A stretch of 21,223 bases of DNA, taken from a virus. The notes beneath the pieces were generated by a model that was not told the origin of the DNA, ran no database searches, and worked only from the letters and a program-made list of their open reading frames with translations. The stretch spans positions 1-21,223 of the IMG/VR virus record IMGVR_UViG_3300020418_000241; one strand, 5' to 3'. The position numbers were made by a program, and so were the translations under genes. Within the stretch, counting starts at the first letter, position 1. Every line of letters starts with the position of its first letter. Below, in pieces: positions 14,608-21,223 of this stretch.

Positions 14608-15815
14608 ATTATAAAAAAATCTATGGGAGTGGATCATCCTATCCAGTAGGAGTGACTAACATTAGATACGCATCCTACTTAGAGATAACAAAATATAAGT
14701 ACAACGCAGGATTAAAAGCAGCCTATGACAATGGTCAGAGAGACGTTGCTTCATCATTTGGTCAGAACTCTGTTGTCCAGACAGCTAGAAATGTTGTCAA
14801 TGAAGCGGGTAAAACTATATTTGGAGGTCTTGACGAGAGCGATGGAAATCTACAACTATTAAATGCTCAATTAACAAAAAGTGTAAGAGAAAACGATGCT
14901 TACACCACGGAACAAAGACAAAAGTTATCCAAAGACATAGCAAAAGGAGACTATAGTCACCTATTCAAAGATGGCAATGAAATTACATTACAAAATGGTG
15001 ATGTGATTAAGAACGCAGAACAATTACAAGCAATTAAAAAGGAAGCGAAAGAAGCAATAGGTCAAGAGTCTGCTATCTTTAACTTACCCATGCCTCAAGA
15101 GTTCAGTTACAACTACAGTGCTGACTGGTCTAATGAGTTCAAGATGGGAACCATGGCTAGAATCATGGATGACTTTGCGGGAAGTCTAGGTCAGATGGTT
15201 ACAACAGGAGCGTTCGCTGTAGGAGGTGAATTAGTAAAGATAACAAAGGAACTGGCTACAGGAAGTGTTGCTGAAGGTGCAGGATTTGATGGTGGAAAAT
15301 TTGATCAAGTGCTTGGAGCAGCATTTAAAGGAGCAACTAACCCACTAGGTAGCACTGACGCATTAGATATTAATAGAGTATTAGGACTAGCTGGACTAGC
15401 ACCCAATGAGAATGCTATCAACTTCTTTAAGAAGATGCAGAACAGAAAGTTTAATATATCATTTGACTTCTTTGCTCGTAGTCCAGAGGAAGGAACTAAT
15501 ATAGATGAAATCATATACGCATTCAAAGGAGGAATGCATCCATCAGCAAGTATGAAAGGAACTGGTGGAGTTCTTGGTTTCCCAGACTTATTCGTTCTCA
15601 AACCAATGTTTGTTGAAGCAGATCAGACTAAGGTTAGACATCCAATGATGCCTAAGTCCAAGCTTTGTGCTTTGACTGACCTACAAATAAATACTACACC
15701 ATCAAATAACTTTGTAACAACCAAAGATGGTAAGATCCCATTACAGTCAGTTACAATGATGTTTGAAGAGATAACAGCAATGACTCAATCAGATATAAAG
15801 GCAGGAGATTTCTAA
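14604..15815 (+). CDS. 48: gp48-like baseplate tail tube cap protein
   Basis: A 403-aa protein comparable in size to T4 gp48 (364 aa). It begins with an N-terminal strand region (Y-P-V-G-V-T-N-I-R-Y-A-S-Y-L-E-I), then has a long insert of helices, a Gly/Ala-rich hydrophobic helix near 200-225 and a C-terminal tube-like domain (F-N-I-S-F-D-F-F-A-R-S-P-E-E, about 282-295, and L-P-L-Q-S-V-T-M-M-F-E-E-like ending), which is the gp19-type fold. gp48 caps the baseplate and starts tube growth with gp54. Start and stop overlap both neighbours (ATGA with the previous gene, TAATG with gp53). Confidence 0.8.
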   Translation: MNYKKIYGSGSSYPVGVTNIRYASYLEITKYKYNAGLKAAYDNGQRDVASSFGQNSVVQTARNVVNEAGKTIFGGLDESDGNLQLLNAQLTKSVRENDAYTTEQRQKLSKDIAKGDYSHLFKDGNEITLQNGDVIKNAEQLQAIKKEAKEAIGQESAIFNLPMPQEFSYNYSADWSNEFKMGTMARIMDDFAGSLGQMVTTGAFAVGGELVKITKELATGSVAEGAGFDGGKFDQVLGAAFKGATNPLGSTDALDINRVLGLAGLAPNENAINFFKKMQNRKFNISFDFFARSPEEGTNIDEIIYAFKGGMHPSASMKGTGGVLGFPDLFVLKPMFVEADQTKVRHPMMPKSKLCALTDLQINTTPSNNFVTTKDGKIPLQSVTMMFEEITAMTQSDIKAGDF

Positions 15816-16441
15816 TGTTATTTCAAAGAGGACCTAATGTCCTATACAACTATACAGATAAACACCTAGATCCCAAGGTTTATACCGCAGCAAATCTATG
15901 GAGAAGGAATGACATCAAAGATGATTATCTTTCTTCTCTTGTCCTTATGGATGAATATCTAATAAGATCTGGAGACACTCCTGAGTCAGTATCATTTGAC
16001 TTCTATGGGAGAGTAGATTTTGGGTGGTGTATAATGGTAGTAAATGATATTACTAGCTATCATGACCAGTGGCCAAGAACATCTGCAGCATTGAATGACT
16101 ATGTTTATGCTAAGTATGAAAATCCTGCTGCTGTGATGATGTATGAAACTACTGAAGTTACAGATGCTTTAGGTCGTAAGATTGTTAAAGCAGGACTCAG
16201 AGTTCCATCTAACTATCAGGTCACATACTATGATGGCACAGCGTCTGCGGGTGTAACTGTCAATCCAGTATCACCAGTGACATATTATCAATATGAAGAG
16301 AGATTGAATAGTGAGAAAGAAAAAATAAACGTAATAAAACCCGCCTACATAGAGGAGTTCGTAAGAGTTTACGTCTCGTCTCTACATCGGGCGGGTTCAA
16401 CCGTTATTGGTCAGAGTAAAGCTGATATTAAAATAGACTAA
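15815..16441 (+). CDS. 53: gp53-like baseplate wedge subunit
   Basis: A 208-aa protein with the gp53 signature Y-L-I-R-S-G-D-T-P-E-S-V-S-F-D-F-Y-G-R (48-66) followed by F-G-W-C-I-M-V-V-N-D-I (69-79) and the W-P helix start; this is a LysM-like core, as known in gp53. It ties neighbouring wedges together around the hub. Its start shares a base with the gp48 stop. Its last codons overlap the stop of the convergent talC gene, so there is no intergenic terminator. Confidence 0.85.
   Translation: MLFQRGPNVLYNYTDKHLDPKVYTAANLWRRNDIKDDYLSSLVLMDEYLIRSGDTPESVSFDFYGRVDFGWCIMVVNDITSYHDQWPRTSAALNDYVYAKYENPAAVMMYETTEVTDALGRKIVKAGLRVPSNYQVTYYDGTASAGVTVNPVSPVTYYQYEERLNSEKEKINVIKPAYIEEFVRVYVSSLHRAGSTVIGQSKADIKID
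16338..16397. repeat. GC-rich 8-bp inverted repeat in the end of gp53
   Basis: AACCCGCC (16338-16345) and its complement GGCGGGTT (16390-16397) are separated by 44 bases, inside the last 110 bases of gp53. They are GC-rich islands in AT-rich DNA and lie just before the convergent gene end. A long-range hairpin is possible; there is no U-tract after it. Confidence 0.3.
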
Positions 16442-17235
16442 GGATTAAATCCTACACCAGGATCAAAGTCACCAAAGTCAACAATTCCTTGTGTCTCAGG
16501 TGTGTCGATGGTGTAAGTGAATCCATCGTCTGTAAAATTATATTGCATTTCACTACCACCAAGAGCATCCATATCGCCACCGACTCTTTCAGTAGAGAAG
16601 GTGGTTTTGTGGTCTTCATCGAAGATTTTTAATCCTGCGTCTGTTAACACATGATCGTACATCTTAGTGAATACCTTTGGTGGTATGGTACAAATATGAG
16701 CACCATTCCAGAATGCGAGTGTAACCTTAGCAACGTCACGAATAGATGCTGCTAATACCTCAGTATAGATACCATGCTTCTTGTAGATATCAACTATAGA
16801 ACGAACAACTTCTACACCTGAGTGAGAGTTATCTTCTAGTCTACCAACGAAAGGTGAGACATATGTTGCCCCTGCCTTTGCTGCTAGGATTGCTTGTGCT
16901 GTGCTGAATATAAGTGTTACGTTTACTCTAATTAATTCTTTTGAAAGAGTGTGACAAGCAAGGAGTCCGTCTGGTGTACACGGAACCTTGATTGTCGCAC
17001 AGTCACCAAACTTTGCTTTCAATCTACGACCTTCGTTGATCATAGTTTCAGCATTGCCCACGACTTCCATAGAGATATCACCGATTCCCATGTCCTTGAG
17101 TTTTTGGTACACCTTTTCTGGGTGTCTGCCACTCTTCATAATAAGGGTAGGGTTGGTTGTTACACCATCAATAAGACCTGTTTCGTATGCGTCTTTAATC
17201 GCCCATACGTCAGCGGAATCAATGAAGATCTTCAT
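16438..17235 (-). CDS. talC: Transaldolase (TalC type) with C-terminal extension
   Basis: A 265-aa enzyme of the small transaldolase/fructose-6-phosphate aldolase family. Visible landmarks are M-K-I-F-I-D6, G-V-T-T-N28-P-T-L-I-M, the Schiff-base Lys83 in T-I-K-V-P-C-T, N-V-T-L-I-F-S (105-111) and Y-V-S-P-F-V-G-R (125-132). Family members are about 215-220 aa; here the core ends near residue 212 (L-T-D-A-G-L-K-I-F-D-E-D) and an acidic, Gly-rich tail of about 53 residues follows. Cyanophage TalC feeds the pentose phosphate pathway during infection. It starts 2 nt after the gp32 stop, so it is probably co-transcribed with gp32. Confidence 0.93.
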   Translation of the reverse strand: MKIFIDSADVWAIKDAYETGLIDGVTTNPTLIMKSGRHPEKVYQKLKDMGIGDISMEVVGNAETMINEGRRLKAKFGDCATIKVPCTPDGLLACHTLSKELIRVNVTLIFSTAQAILAAKAGATYVSPFVGRLEDNSHSGVEVVRSIVDIYKKHGIYTEVLAASIRDVAKVTLAFWNGAHICTIPPKVFTKMYDHVLTDAGLKIFDEDHKTTFSTERVGGDMDALGGSEMQYNFTDDGFTYTIDTPETQGIVDFGDFDPGVGFNP

Positions 17236-17237
17236 AG

Positions 17238-18143
17238 TTATTCGTTAGCAAGTTTAGCAAAGTAGGATAATGCGTCATCTTCCTCTTCTACTGGAGCAGA
17301 TGCCGACTTGAAGGATGGAGCTGCGGATGCTGCTATCTCAGTAGCACCTTTTACCTCTCTATATTTTCCTTCTGACTCATCTTCCAACTCAGCGTCTGGT
17401 ATTCTGCGAGTTGGTTGAGTACTAAGAACTGTCTGTAGACGAGTATCTAACTCTTCAAAAGTTTTAAACTTATCAGGAGCAGTAAAGTCAGTAAGACTAT
17501 ACTGTTGCTTCCAAAGAGTTTCTAACTCTGAATCACTAAATCCCTTAAGTGTGCTTGGTTCAGCAAACTCAGACTTGTCGTAGTTCCAATAACCTTCTAC
17601 CTTTCTGATCTTCACCTTGAAGTCAGCACCCTTCCAGAAATCGAATGGGTTGATAGGGGTCTCATCAGCAAATGCAGGTTGCATTGCTTCGGTAAGTTTG
17701 TCAAAGATTTTCTTACCATACTTATAAAGGAATACTCTTCCTTCATTCTGTGGATTAGCAGGGTCTTGTAAGACGTAGATATTACTGTAGTAAGATAACT
17801 TACGTTTTTGCTTACGAGCAATTTCTTTGTCAGCGTCACTACCGCTATTCCATAATGTCCTATTAAGATCCGATACTGGATCCTTCTTGCCTAAAGTTGT
17901 GAGAGAGTTCTCAATATACCATCCACCAGGACCTTGGAAGGCATGACTCCAAACTTGTGCCCAAGGAAGGTCTTCTCCATCGGGTGCGGGTAGGAATCTG
18001 ATTACTGCGTAACCATTGCCCGCTTTGTCTACTTCTGGTTTCCAAAGACGCTCGTCGGCACCTCTGACCTCGGTCTTGTTTAGTGACTCTGCCTTAGAAA
18101 GCAGATCAGTATAACTTGACTTTTTAAGTGAAGCAAAAGACAT
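17238..18143 (-). CDS. 32: gp32 single-stranded DNA-binding protein
   Basis: A 301-aa T4-type SSB (T4 gp32 is also 301 aa). It has the N-terminal cooperative-binding segment (S-L-K-K-S-S-Y-T-D-L), the OB-core start G-N-G-Y-A-V-I-R-F-L-P-A-P (42-54), K-L-S-Y-Y-S-N-I-Y-V-L-Q-D-P (about 114-127), F-L-Y-K-Y-G-K-K-I and an acidic tail ending D-D-A-L-S-Y-F-A-K-L. The T4 zinc ligands His64/Cys77/Cys87/Cys90 correspond to H67, S80, D88 and S91; the protein has no Cys at all, so the zinc ribbon is lost. gp32 coats ssDNA and recruits gp59. A GGAG site lies 6 nt before the ATG. Confidence 0.93.
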   Translation of the reverse strand: MSFASLKKSSYTDLLSKAESLNKTEVRGADERLWKPEVDKAGNGYAVIRFLPAPDGEDLPWAQVWSHAFQGPGGWYIENSLTTLGKKDPVSDLNRTLWNSGSDADKEIARKQKRKLSYYSNIYVLQDPANPQNEGRVFLYKYGKKIFDKLTEAMQPAFADETPINPFDFWKGADFKVKIRKVEGYWNYDKSEFAEPSTLKGFSDSELETLWKQQYSLTDFTAPDKFKTFEELDTRLQTVLSTQPTRRIPDAELEDESEGKYREVKGATEIAASAAPSFKSASAPVEEEDDALSYFAKLANE

Positions 18144-18149
18144 TGTATT

Positions 18150-18153
18150 CTCC
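18150..18153 (-). promoter_or_regulatory. Ribosome binding site and A-rich leader of gp32
   Basis: GGAG sits 6 nt upstream of the gp32 ATG. The minus-strand leader (18144-18175) repeats ACAATAC/AATACAA three times and is nearly free of G, i.e. unstructured. This resembles the kind of leader on which T4 gp32 represses its own translation. Confidence 0.5.
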
Positions 18154-18187
18154 GTATTGTTTGTATTGTACTGTGTAGTCGTACGTT

Positions 18188-18964
<777 letters not shown>

Positions 18965-18972
<8 letters not shown>

Positions 18973-19168
18973 TGTCAAAAATTCCATAAGGTGTCAAATC
19001 ATATTTTACCTTGGCAATGCCTTCATGTTTTTCACGTTTGGGTTGTCCTATCTTTGCTAGGATATCACCAGGTATTTTCTTTTTGGTTATGTCGTAAGGT
19101 ATGGGTGCGTTTGCTACACATACCCTAACACATTCCCATTCTTCTTCAGTTAGTTCAATGTGGGTCAT
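18965..19168 (-). CDS. Small protein of unknown function, 67 aa
   Basis: A 67-aa protein starting M-T-H-I-E-L-T-E-E-E-W-E-C-V-R with a likely first helix and a Lys-rich middle (D-I-T-K-K-K-I-P-G), then P-Y-G-I-F at the end. It overlaps the membrane peptide gene upstream by 14 nt and the 55-aa gene downstream by 8 nt, which supports it as a coupled member of the gp59-gp32 operon. Function unknown. Confidence 0.6.
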
Positions 19169-19229
19169 AATAACGAATGAGTGCTGCTGTTGCTACAATG
19201 AGAACAACGATAATAATAGTAGCGATCAC
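19155..19229 (-). CDS. 24-aa single-pass membrane peptide, GTG start
   Basis: The frame begins GTG (codon 1 at 19229) inside the stop of the DUF1825 gene (GTGA) and ends TGA at 19155. It encodes M-I-A-T-I-I-I-V-V-L-I-V-A-T-A-A-L-I-R-Y-Y-D-P-H: an 18-residue hydrophobic helix followed by a short polar end, so a membrane peptide. It fills the gap between two coupled genes and overlaps the next by 14 nt. Its short length leaves some doubt. Confidence 0.5.
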   Translation of the reverse strand: MIATIIIVVLIVATAALIRYYDPH

Positions 19230-19552
19230 TTTGCTGCCTCCAATTCTTCGATCATTTTTTCTACCTGTTCCTTCAACTGGTTGTAGAAGGTGGTATTTAC
19301 ATGCTCAGGTTTCATACCTAACAATGTTGCTGCTTCACGAACCTGTGCCAGAATACGTTTTGCTTCTGGTCTGTCAGATAGAGTGACACGCATAAACATT
19401 GTCTGTTGTAAGTCTATGAGTTCTAACAGTTTGATCAGTTGTTGAATCTTCTGGTCTACTGTCAGTATAATCCCCATACGATTGATGTCAACGTATAGGT
19501 CTTGCATTCTTTTTAATTCGTCCTGAACTACGTCAGACTCGAAGAATTTCAT
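19226..19552 (-). CDS. DUF1825-family protein
   Basis: A 108-aa all-helical protein starting M-K-F-F-E-S-D-V-V-Q-D-E-L with F-M-R-V-T-L-S and an E-Q-V-E-K-M end, matching the cyanobacterial DUF1825 pattern (F-F-D/E-S-x-x-V-Q-x-E, then a Met-rich helix with R-x-x-L-S). The family is conserved in cyanobacteria and has no known function. In this phage it lies between gp59 and gp32 and is coupled to gp59 (ATGA). It was probably taken from a host long ago, and may help replication or host takeover; that is inference. Confidence 0.65.
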   Translation of the reverse strand: MKFFESDVVQDELKRMQDLYVDINRMGIILTVDQKIQQLIKLLELIDLQQTMFMRVTLSDRPEAKRILAQVREAATLLGMKPEHVNTTFYNQLKEQVEKMIEELEAAK

Positions 19553-20118
19553 AGGTAGAGCTCCTTGAGAATTTTACGGTGCTTATCGGTAGATGTCTTC
19601 AGTAAAGGTTCGTACTTCATGATCTTAGATTTAGCATCTTGCCAAACTGGATCTGTAGCAGTCACACTTTTACAGAACTCAAACATCTTTTCCATTATAA
19701 CCACCGACTCTAATTGTATTTTACCACCCATCCACAATTTAATCAAGGTCGGGTGTGGTTTGCCAGTAAATAGGTCATTAAAGTCATTACATGACTCTTT
19801 CATTATACGTGCGTCGCTCTGGAAAATATATGATAAGGACTGTAGTTTTCTTATATAGTCGAGATAGTTCTTTTCTCCGTTGGCGGTCATTGCACCAATC
19901 CACTCACTATTCTCTTGTACAAAATTTGCCAGATAGAATCTTGCTAACTCCTCCTCATTATATTTACGTGATAGTTTTATAAAGAAATATTTGTCCTTCC
20001 TCTTATCATATGTTTCTTGCTTTGCCTTAGCGAATTGATTCCTTCCGAAATCGTAGGTTTTAGTCTTAAAATGATTACGCATGGCAAGATACATGCGATA
20101 AGCATCATAACCCTTCAC
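19549..20118 (-). CDS. 59: gp59-like helicase loader
   Basis: A 189-aa protein (T4 gp59 is 217 aa) with the family landmarks Y-R-M-Y-L-A-M-R-N-H (7-16), K-R-K-D-K-Y-F-F-I-K-L-S-R-K-Y (about 38-52) and an all-helical C-terminal half. gp59 binds gp32 and fork DNA and loads the gp41 helicase. It sits in a cluster with gp33 and gp32 as in other T4-like phages, coupled to gp33 and to the DUF1825 gene by ATGA overlaps. Confidence 0.88.
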   Translation of the reverse strand: MKGYDAYRMYLAMRNHFKTKTYDFGRNQFAKAKQETYDKRKDKYFFIKLSRKYNEEELARFYLANFVQENSEWIGAMTANGEKNYLDYIRKLQSLSYIFQSDARIMKESCNDFNDLFTGKPHPTLIKLWMGGKIQLESVVIMEKMFEFCKSVTATDPVWQDAKSKIMKYEPLLKTSTDKHRKILKELYL

Positions 20119-20375
20119 AGTGCTAAAAATCCTCTGCTCCCCTTCTTGATGAAATTTAACTTTTGTGCTTCGTACTTAAGCTTCTCCTTAAGTGGTTTGT
20201 TTATTAATTTATTTACCCCTTCTATCTCAATAGATTTCTCTTCGCAATACATTACTATTGCTTCAATATAATTAAGTGATCCATCTTTGACGATGTTCTC
20301 AATCTCAAGCGAAAACTTGCTCGCAGTCATAAAATTTTCCTCTAGGGCATCATTTAGTTTTTTACCAGTCGCCAT
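20115..20375 (-). CDS. 33: gp33-like late transcription coactivator
   Basis: An 86-aa protein (T4 gp33 is 112 aa). It has the helical core with D-G-S-L-N-Y-I-E-A-I-V-M-Y-C-E-E-K-S-I-E (31-50), equivalent to T4 S-Y-L-E-A-T-x-x-F-L-E-E-N-S-I, and ends in a short hydrophobic tail, R-G-F-L-A-L, equivalent to the clamp-binding L-D-F-L-L end of T4 gp33. It binds the host RNA polymerase flap and, with the sliding clamp, activates TATAAATA late promoters such as those in this window. It overlaps the exonuclease gene by 14 nt. Confidence 0.8.
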   Translation of the reverse strand: MATGKKLNDALEENFMTASKFSLEIENIVKDGSLNYIEAIVMYCEEKSIEIEGVNKLINKPLKEKLKYEAQKLNFIKKGSRGFLAL

Positions 20376-21030
20376 GTTGATCCTTGTAGTAGTCTATGTA
20401 CTCTTTTAGTTTGGGTACGTACGTTAGAATGTCTTTCTTGACAAAGACTTGTGGAGTTCCAGTTTCCACAGCGATGATGGTTACAAGTTGTTTTACCTTT
20501 AAACCTGTAAGTTCTTGAAACATTATAGCATAAGCGGTTTCTTGTGAGAAGTAATCTTGTATCCACTCCTCACGCTTGAACTTAGTTGACGTTTTAAAAT
20601 CTATAATCGCTAGTTCGTTATCATATTCAGCAATACAGTCGACTCGTCCTGCGAGTTTCAGTGTGTGAGAATATAGAGATTCTTCTAGTGCGTGTATATT
20701 ATTTATCTTGTCAATATAAGGTCGTATTTGGTGGAACAATCCTAATGATAGCACGTCATCCCTGTATCTGTCTAGGGGTTTGTTACTTAAATAATCTTCT
20801 GCTAACTTATGACATTTGTTGCCACGTGTAGTCGCACGTTTAGATATAGCATTAGCTTCTTCCTCTCCTACCTTACGTCTCCATTCCATGATGGATTTTT
20901 TCTTCATCTCACCAATGACAGTTGTGACGGAAGGGTAGGCATTACCCTCAACGAAGTAACGTCTACCCTTCTCTGTTGTCTTTGCTTTTAAGTTTGGAAA
21001 ATTATGTATATTAAGATGCTTAAAGTCCAA
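20362..21030 (-). CDS. PD-(D/E)XK exonuclease (RecB/Cas4-like)
   Basis: A 222-aa nuclease with the conserved motifs of the RecB-type PD-(D/E)XK fold: R69-G-N-K-C-H74-K-L-A-E, E117, L-A-G-R-V-D131, I-I-D144-F-K146-T and the Q163-E-T-A-Y167 motif IV. Such phage enzymes trim DNA ends in recombination or host-DNA breakdown. The start is a TTG at 21030, overlapping the phoH end by 11 nt; there is no ATG before residue 42, so the N-terminus is only moderately sure. It is present in most T4-like cyanophages near gp33/gp59. Confidence 0.8.
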   Translation of the reverse strand: MDFKHLNIHNFPNLKAKTTEKGRRYFVEGNAYPSVTTVIGEMKKKSIMEWRRKVGEEEANAISKRATTRGNKCHKLAEDYLSNKPLDRYRDDVLSLGLFHQIRPYIDKINNIHALEESLYSHTLKLAGRVDCIAEYDNELAIIDFKTSTKFKREEWIQDYFSQETAYAIMFQELTGLKVKQLVTIIAVETGTPQVFVKKDILTYVPKLKEYIDYYKDQHGDW

Positions 21031-21223
21031 GATTCAATTTATTAATGAGATAAGATTTCACCAAACCAGATCGGATGATATCCTGTATCCCAAACTCTAC
21101 CATTTCAAATTCATCCATACCTTGAATGATCTTCATGAAGTCTAGAATACCGTTCCTCTCGTTTGTTTTGACAAGATCAGTTTGTGCTGCGTCACCCGCA
21201 AAGATAATCTTTGTGTTGACACC
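21020..21223 (-). CDS. phoH: PhoH-like ATPase (C-terminal part, cut by window edge)
   Basis: The last 67 residues are visible: T-K-I-I-F-A-G-D-A-A-Q-T-D-L, the Walker-B/sensor region of PhoH proteins (G-D-x-x-Q-x-D-L), then E-R-N-G-I-L-D-F-M, V-E-F-G-I-Q-D-I-I-R-S-G-L-V-K-S-Y-L-I, the usual PhoH ending. PhoH is a putative P-loop ATPase/RNA helicase-related protein widely carried by marine phages and often used as a phage marker. The 5' part lies off the right edge. Confidence 0.85.
   Translation of the reverse strand, partial: GVNTKIIFAGDAAQTDLVKTNERNGILDFMKIIQGMDEFEMVEFGIQDIIRSGLVKSYLINKLNLGL

Noticed and set aside
15686-15693. AATAAATA on the plus strand inside gp48
   Set aside because: Matches the loose late-promoter pattern, but is embedded in coding sequence 120 nt before gp53 with no other support.
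20700-20707. GATAAATA on the minus strand inside the exonuclease gene
   Set aside because: A loose late-promoter match in coding DNA, not near an operon start.

Overview
The window is a piece of the genome of a T4-like contractile-tailed cyanophage (myovirus) that infects marine Synechococcus or Prochlorococcus. Three groups of genes show this. One is T4-type virion genes: gp5 hub, gp27-like hub, gp26, gp54, gp4, gp48 and gp53. One is T4-type replication and transcription genes: gp32, gp59, gp33 and an AT-rich late promoter of the TATAAATA type. The third is cyanophage metabolic genes: pebS, a CpeT-like lyase, talC and phoH. All calls come from reading the translations; no database search was possible.

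Layout. (1) Positions 1-3,600, minus strand: a tightly overlapped cassette of small accessory genes, read from 3,587 down to 67. In order it encodes two small unknown proteins, an acyl carrier protein with N- and C-terminal extensions, a 245-aa unknown, an acidic 100-aa unknown, a 42-aa basic peptide, two different 2-oxoglutarate/Fe(II) oxygenases and a CpeT-like phycobiliprotein lyase. A sigma-70-like promoter sits in front of it and a perfect T4 late promoter sits at its end, in front of the start of a probable structural gene. (2) Positions 3,627-13,744, minus strand: tail and baseplate hub module. It holds gp54, gp26 with a hidden -1 frame extension, a 746-aa M23-peptidase protein with a tape-measure-like motif, a 515-aa virion protein with collagen-like repeats, a gp27-like hub, gp5 and a separate beta-helical spike protein. 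(3) Positions 13,776-16,441, plus strand: gp4, a conserved protein with an unclear start, gp48 and gp53. It diverges from gp54 across a 31-bp gap that carries two opposed late-promoter motifs. (4) Positions 16,438-21,223, minus strand: phoH (partial), a PD-(D/E)XK exonuclease, gp33, gp59, a DUF1825 protein, a 24-aa membrane peptide, two small unknowns, pebS, gp32 and talC.

How the genes work together. gp59 and gp32 serve replication, and gp33 links the polymerase to the sliding clamp for late transcription. PebS and the CpeT-like protein act on phycoerythrobilin, and TalC diverts host carbon flux during infection. The hub module builds the tail tip. Cell-wall cutting appears to have moved from the gp5 lysozyme domain of T4 to the M23 peptidase.

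The most interesting points are these: a canonical T-TTT-TTC slippery site at the end of gp26 leading into a 66-codon frame with no start codon, as in tail-assembly-chaperone frameshifts; the carrier-protein/2OG-oxygenase cassette; late promoters written into the final Tyr-Lys-stop codons of pebS and the CpeT-like gene; and a gp32 that has lost all its cysteine zinc ligands. Apart from short spacers the window is fully coding; I saw no tRNA, CRISPR array or insertion sequence.
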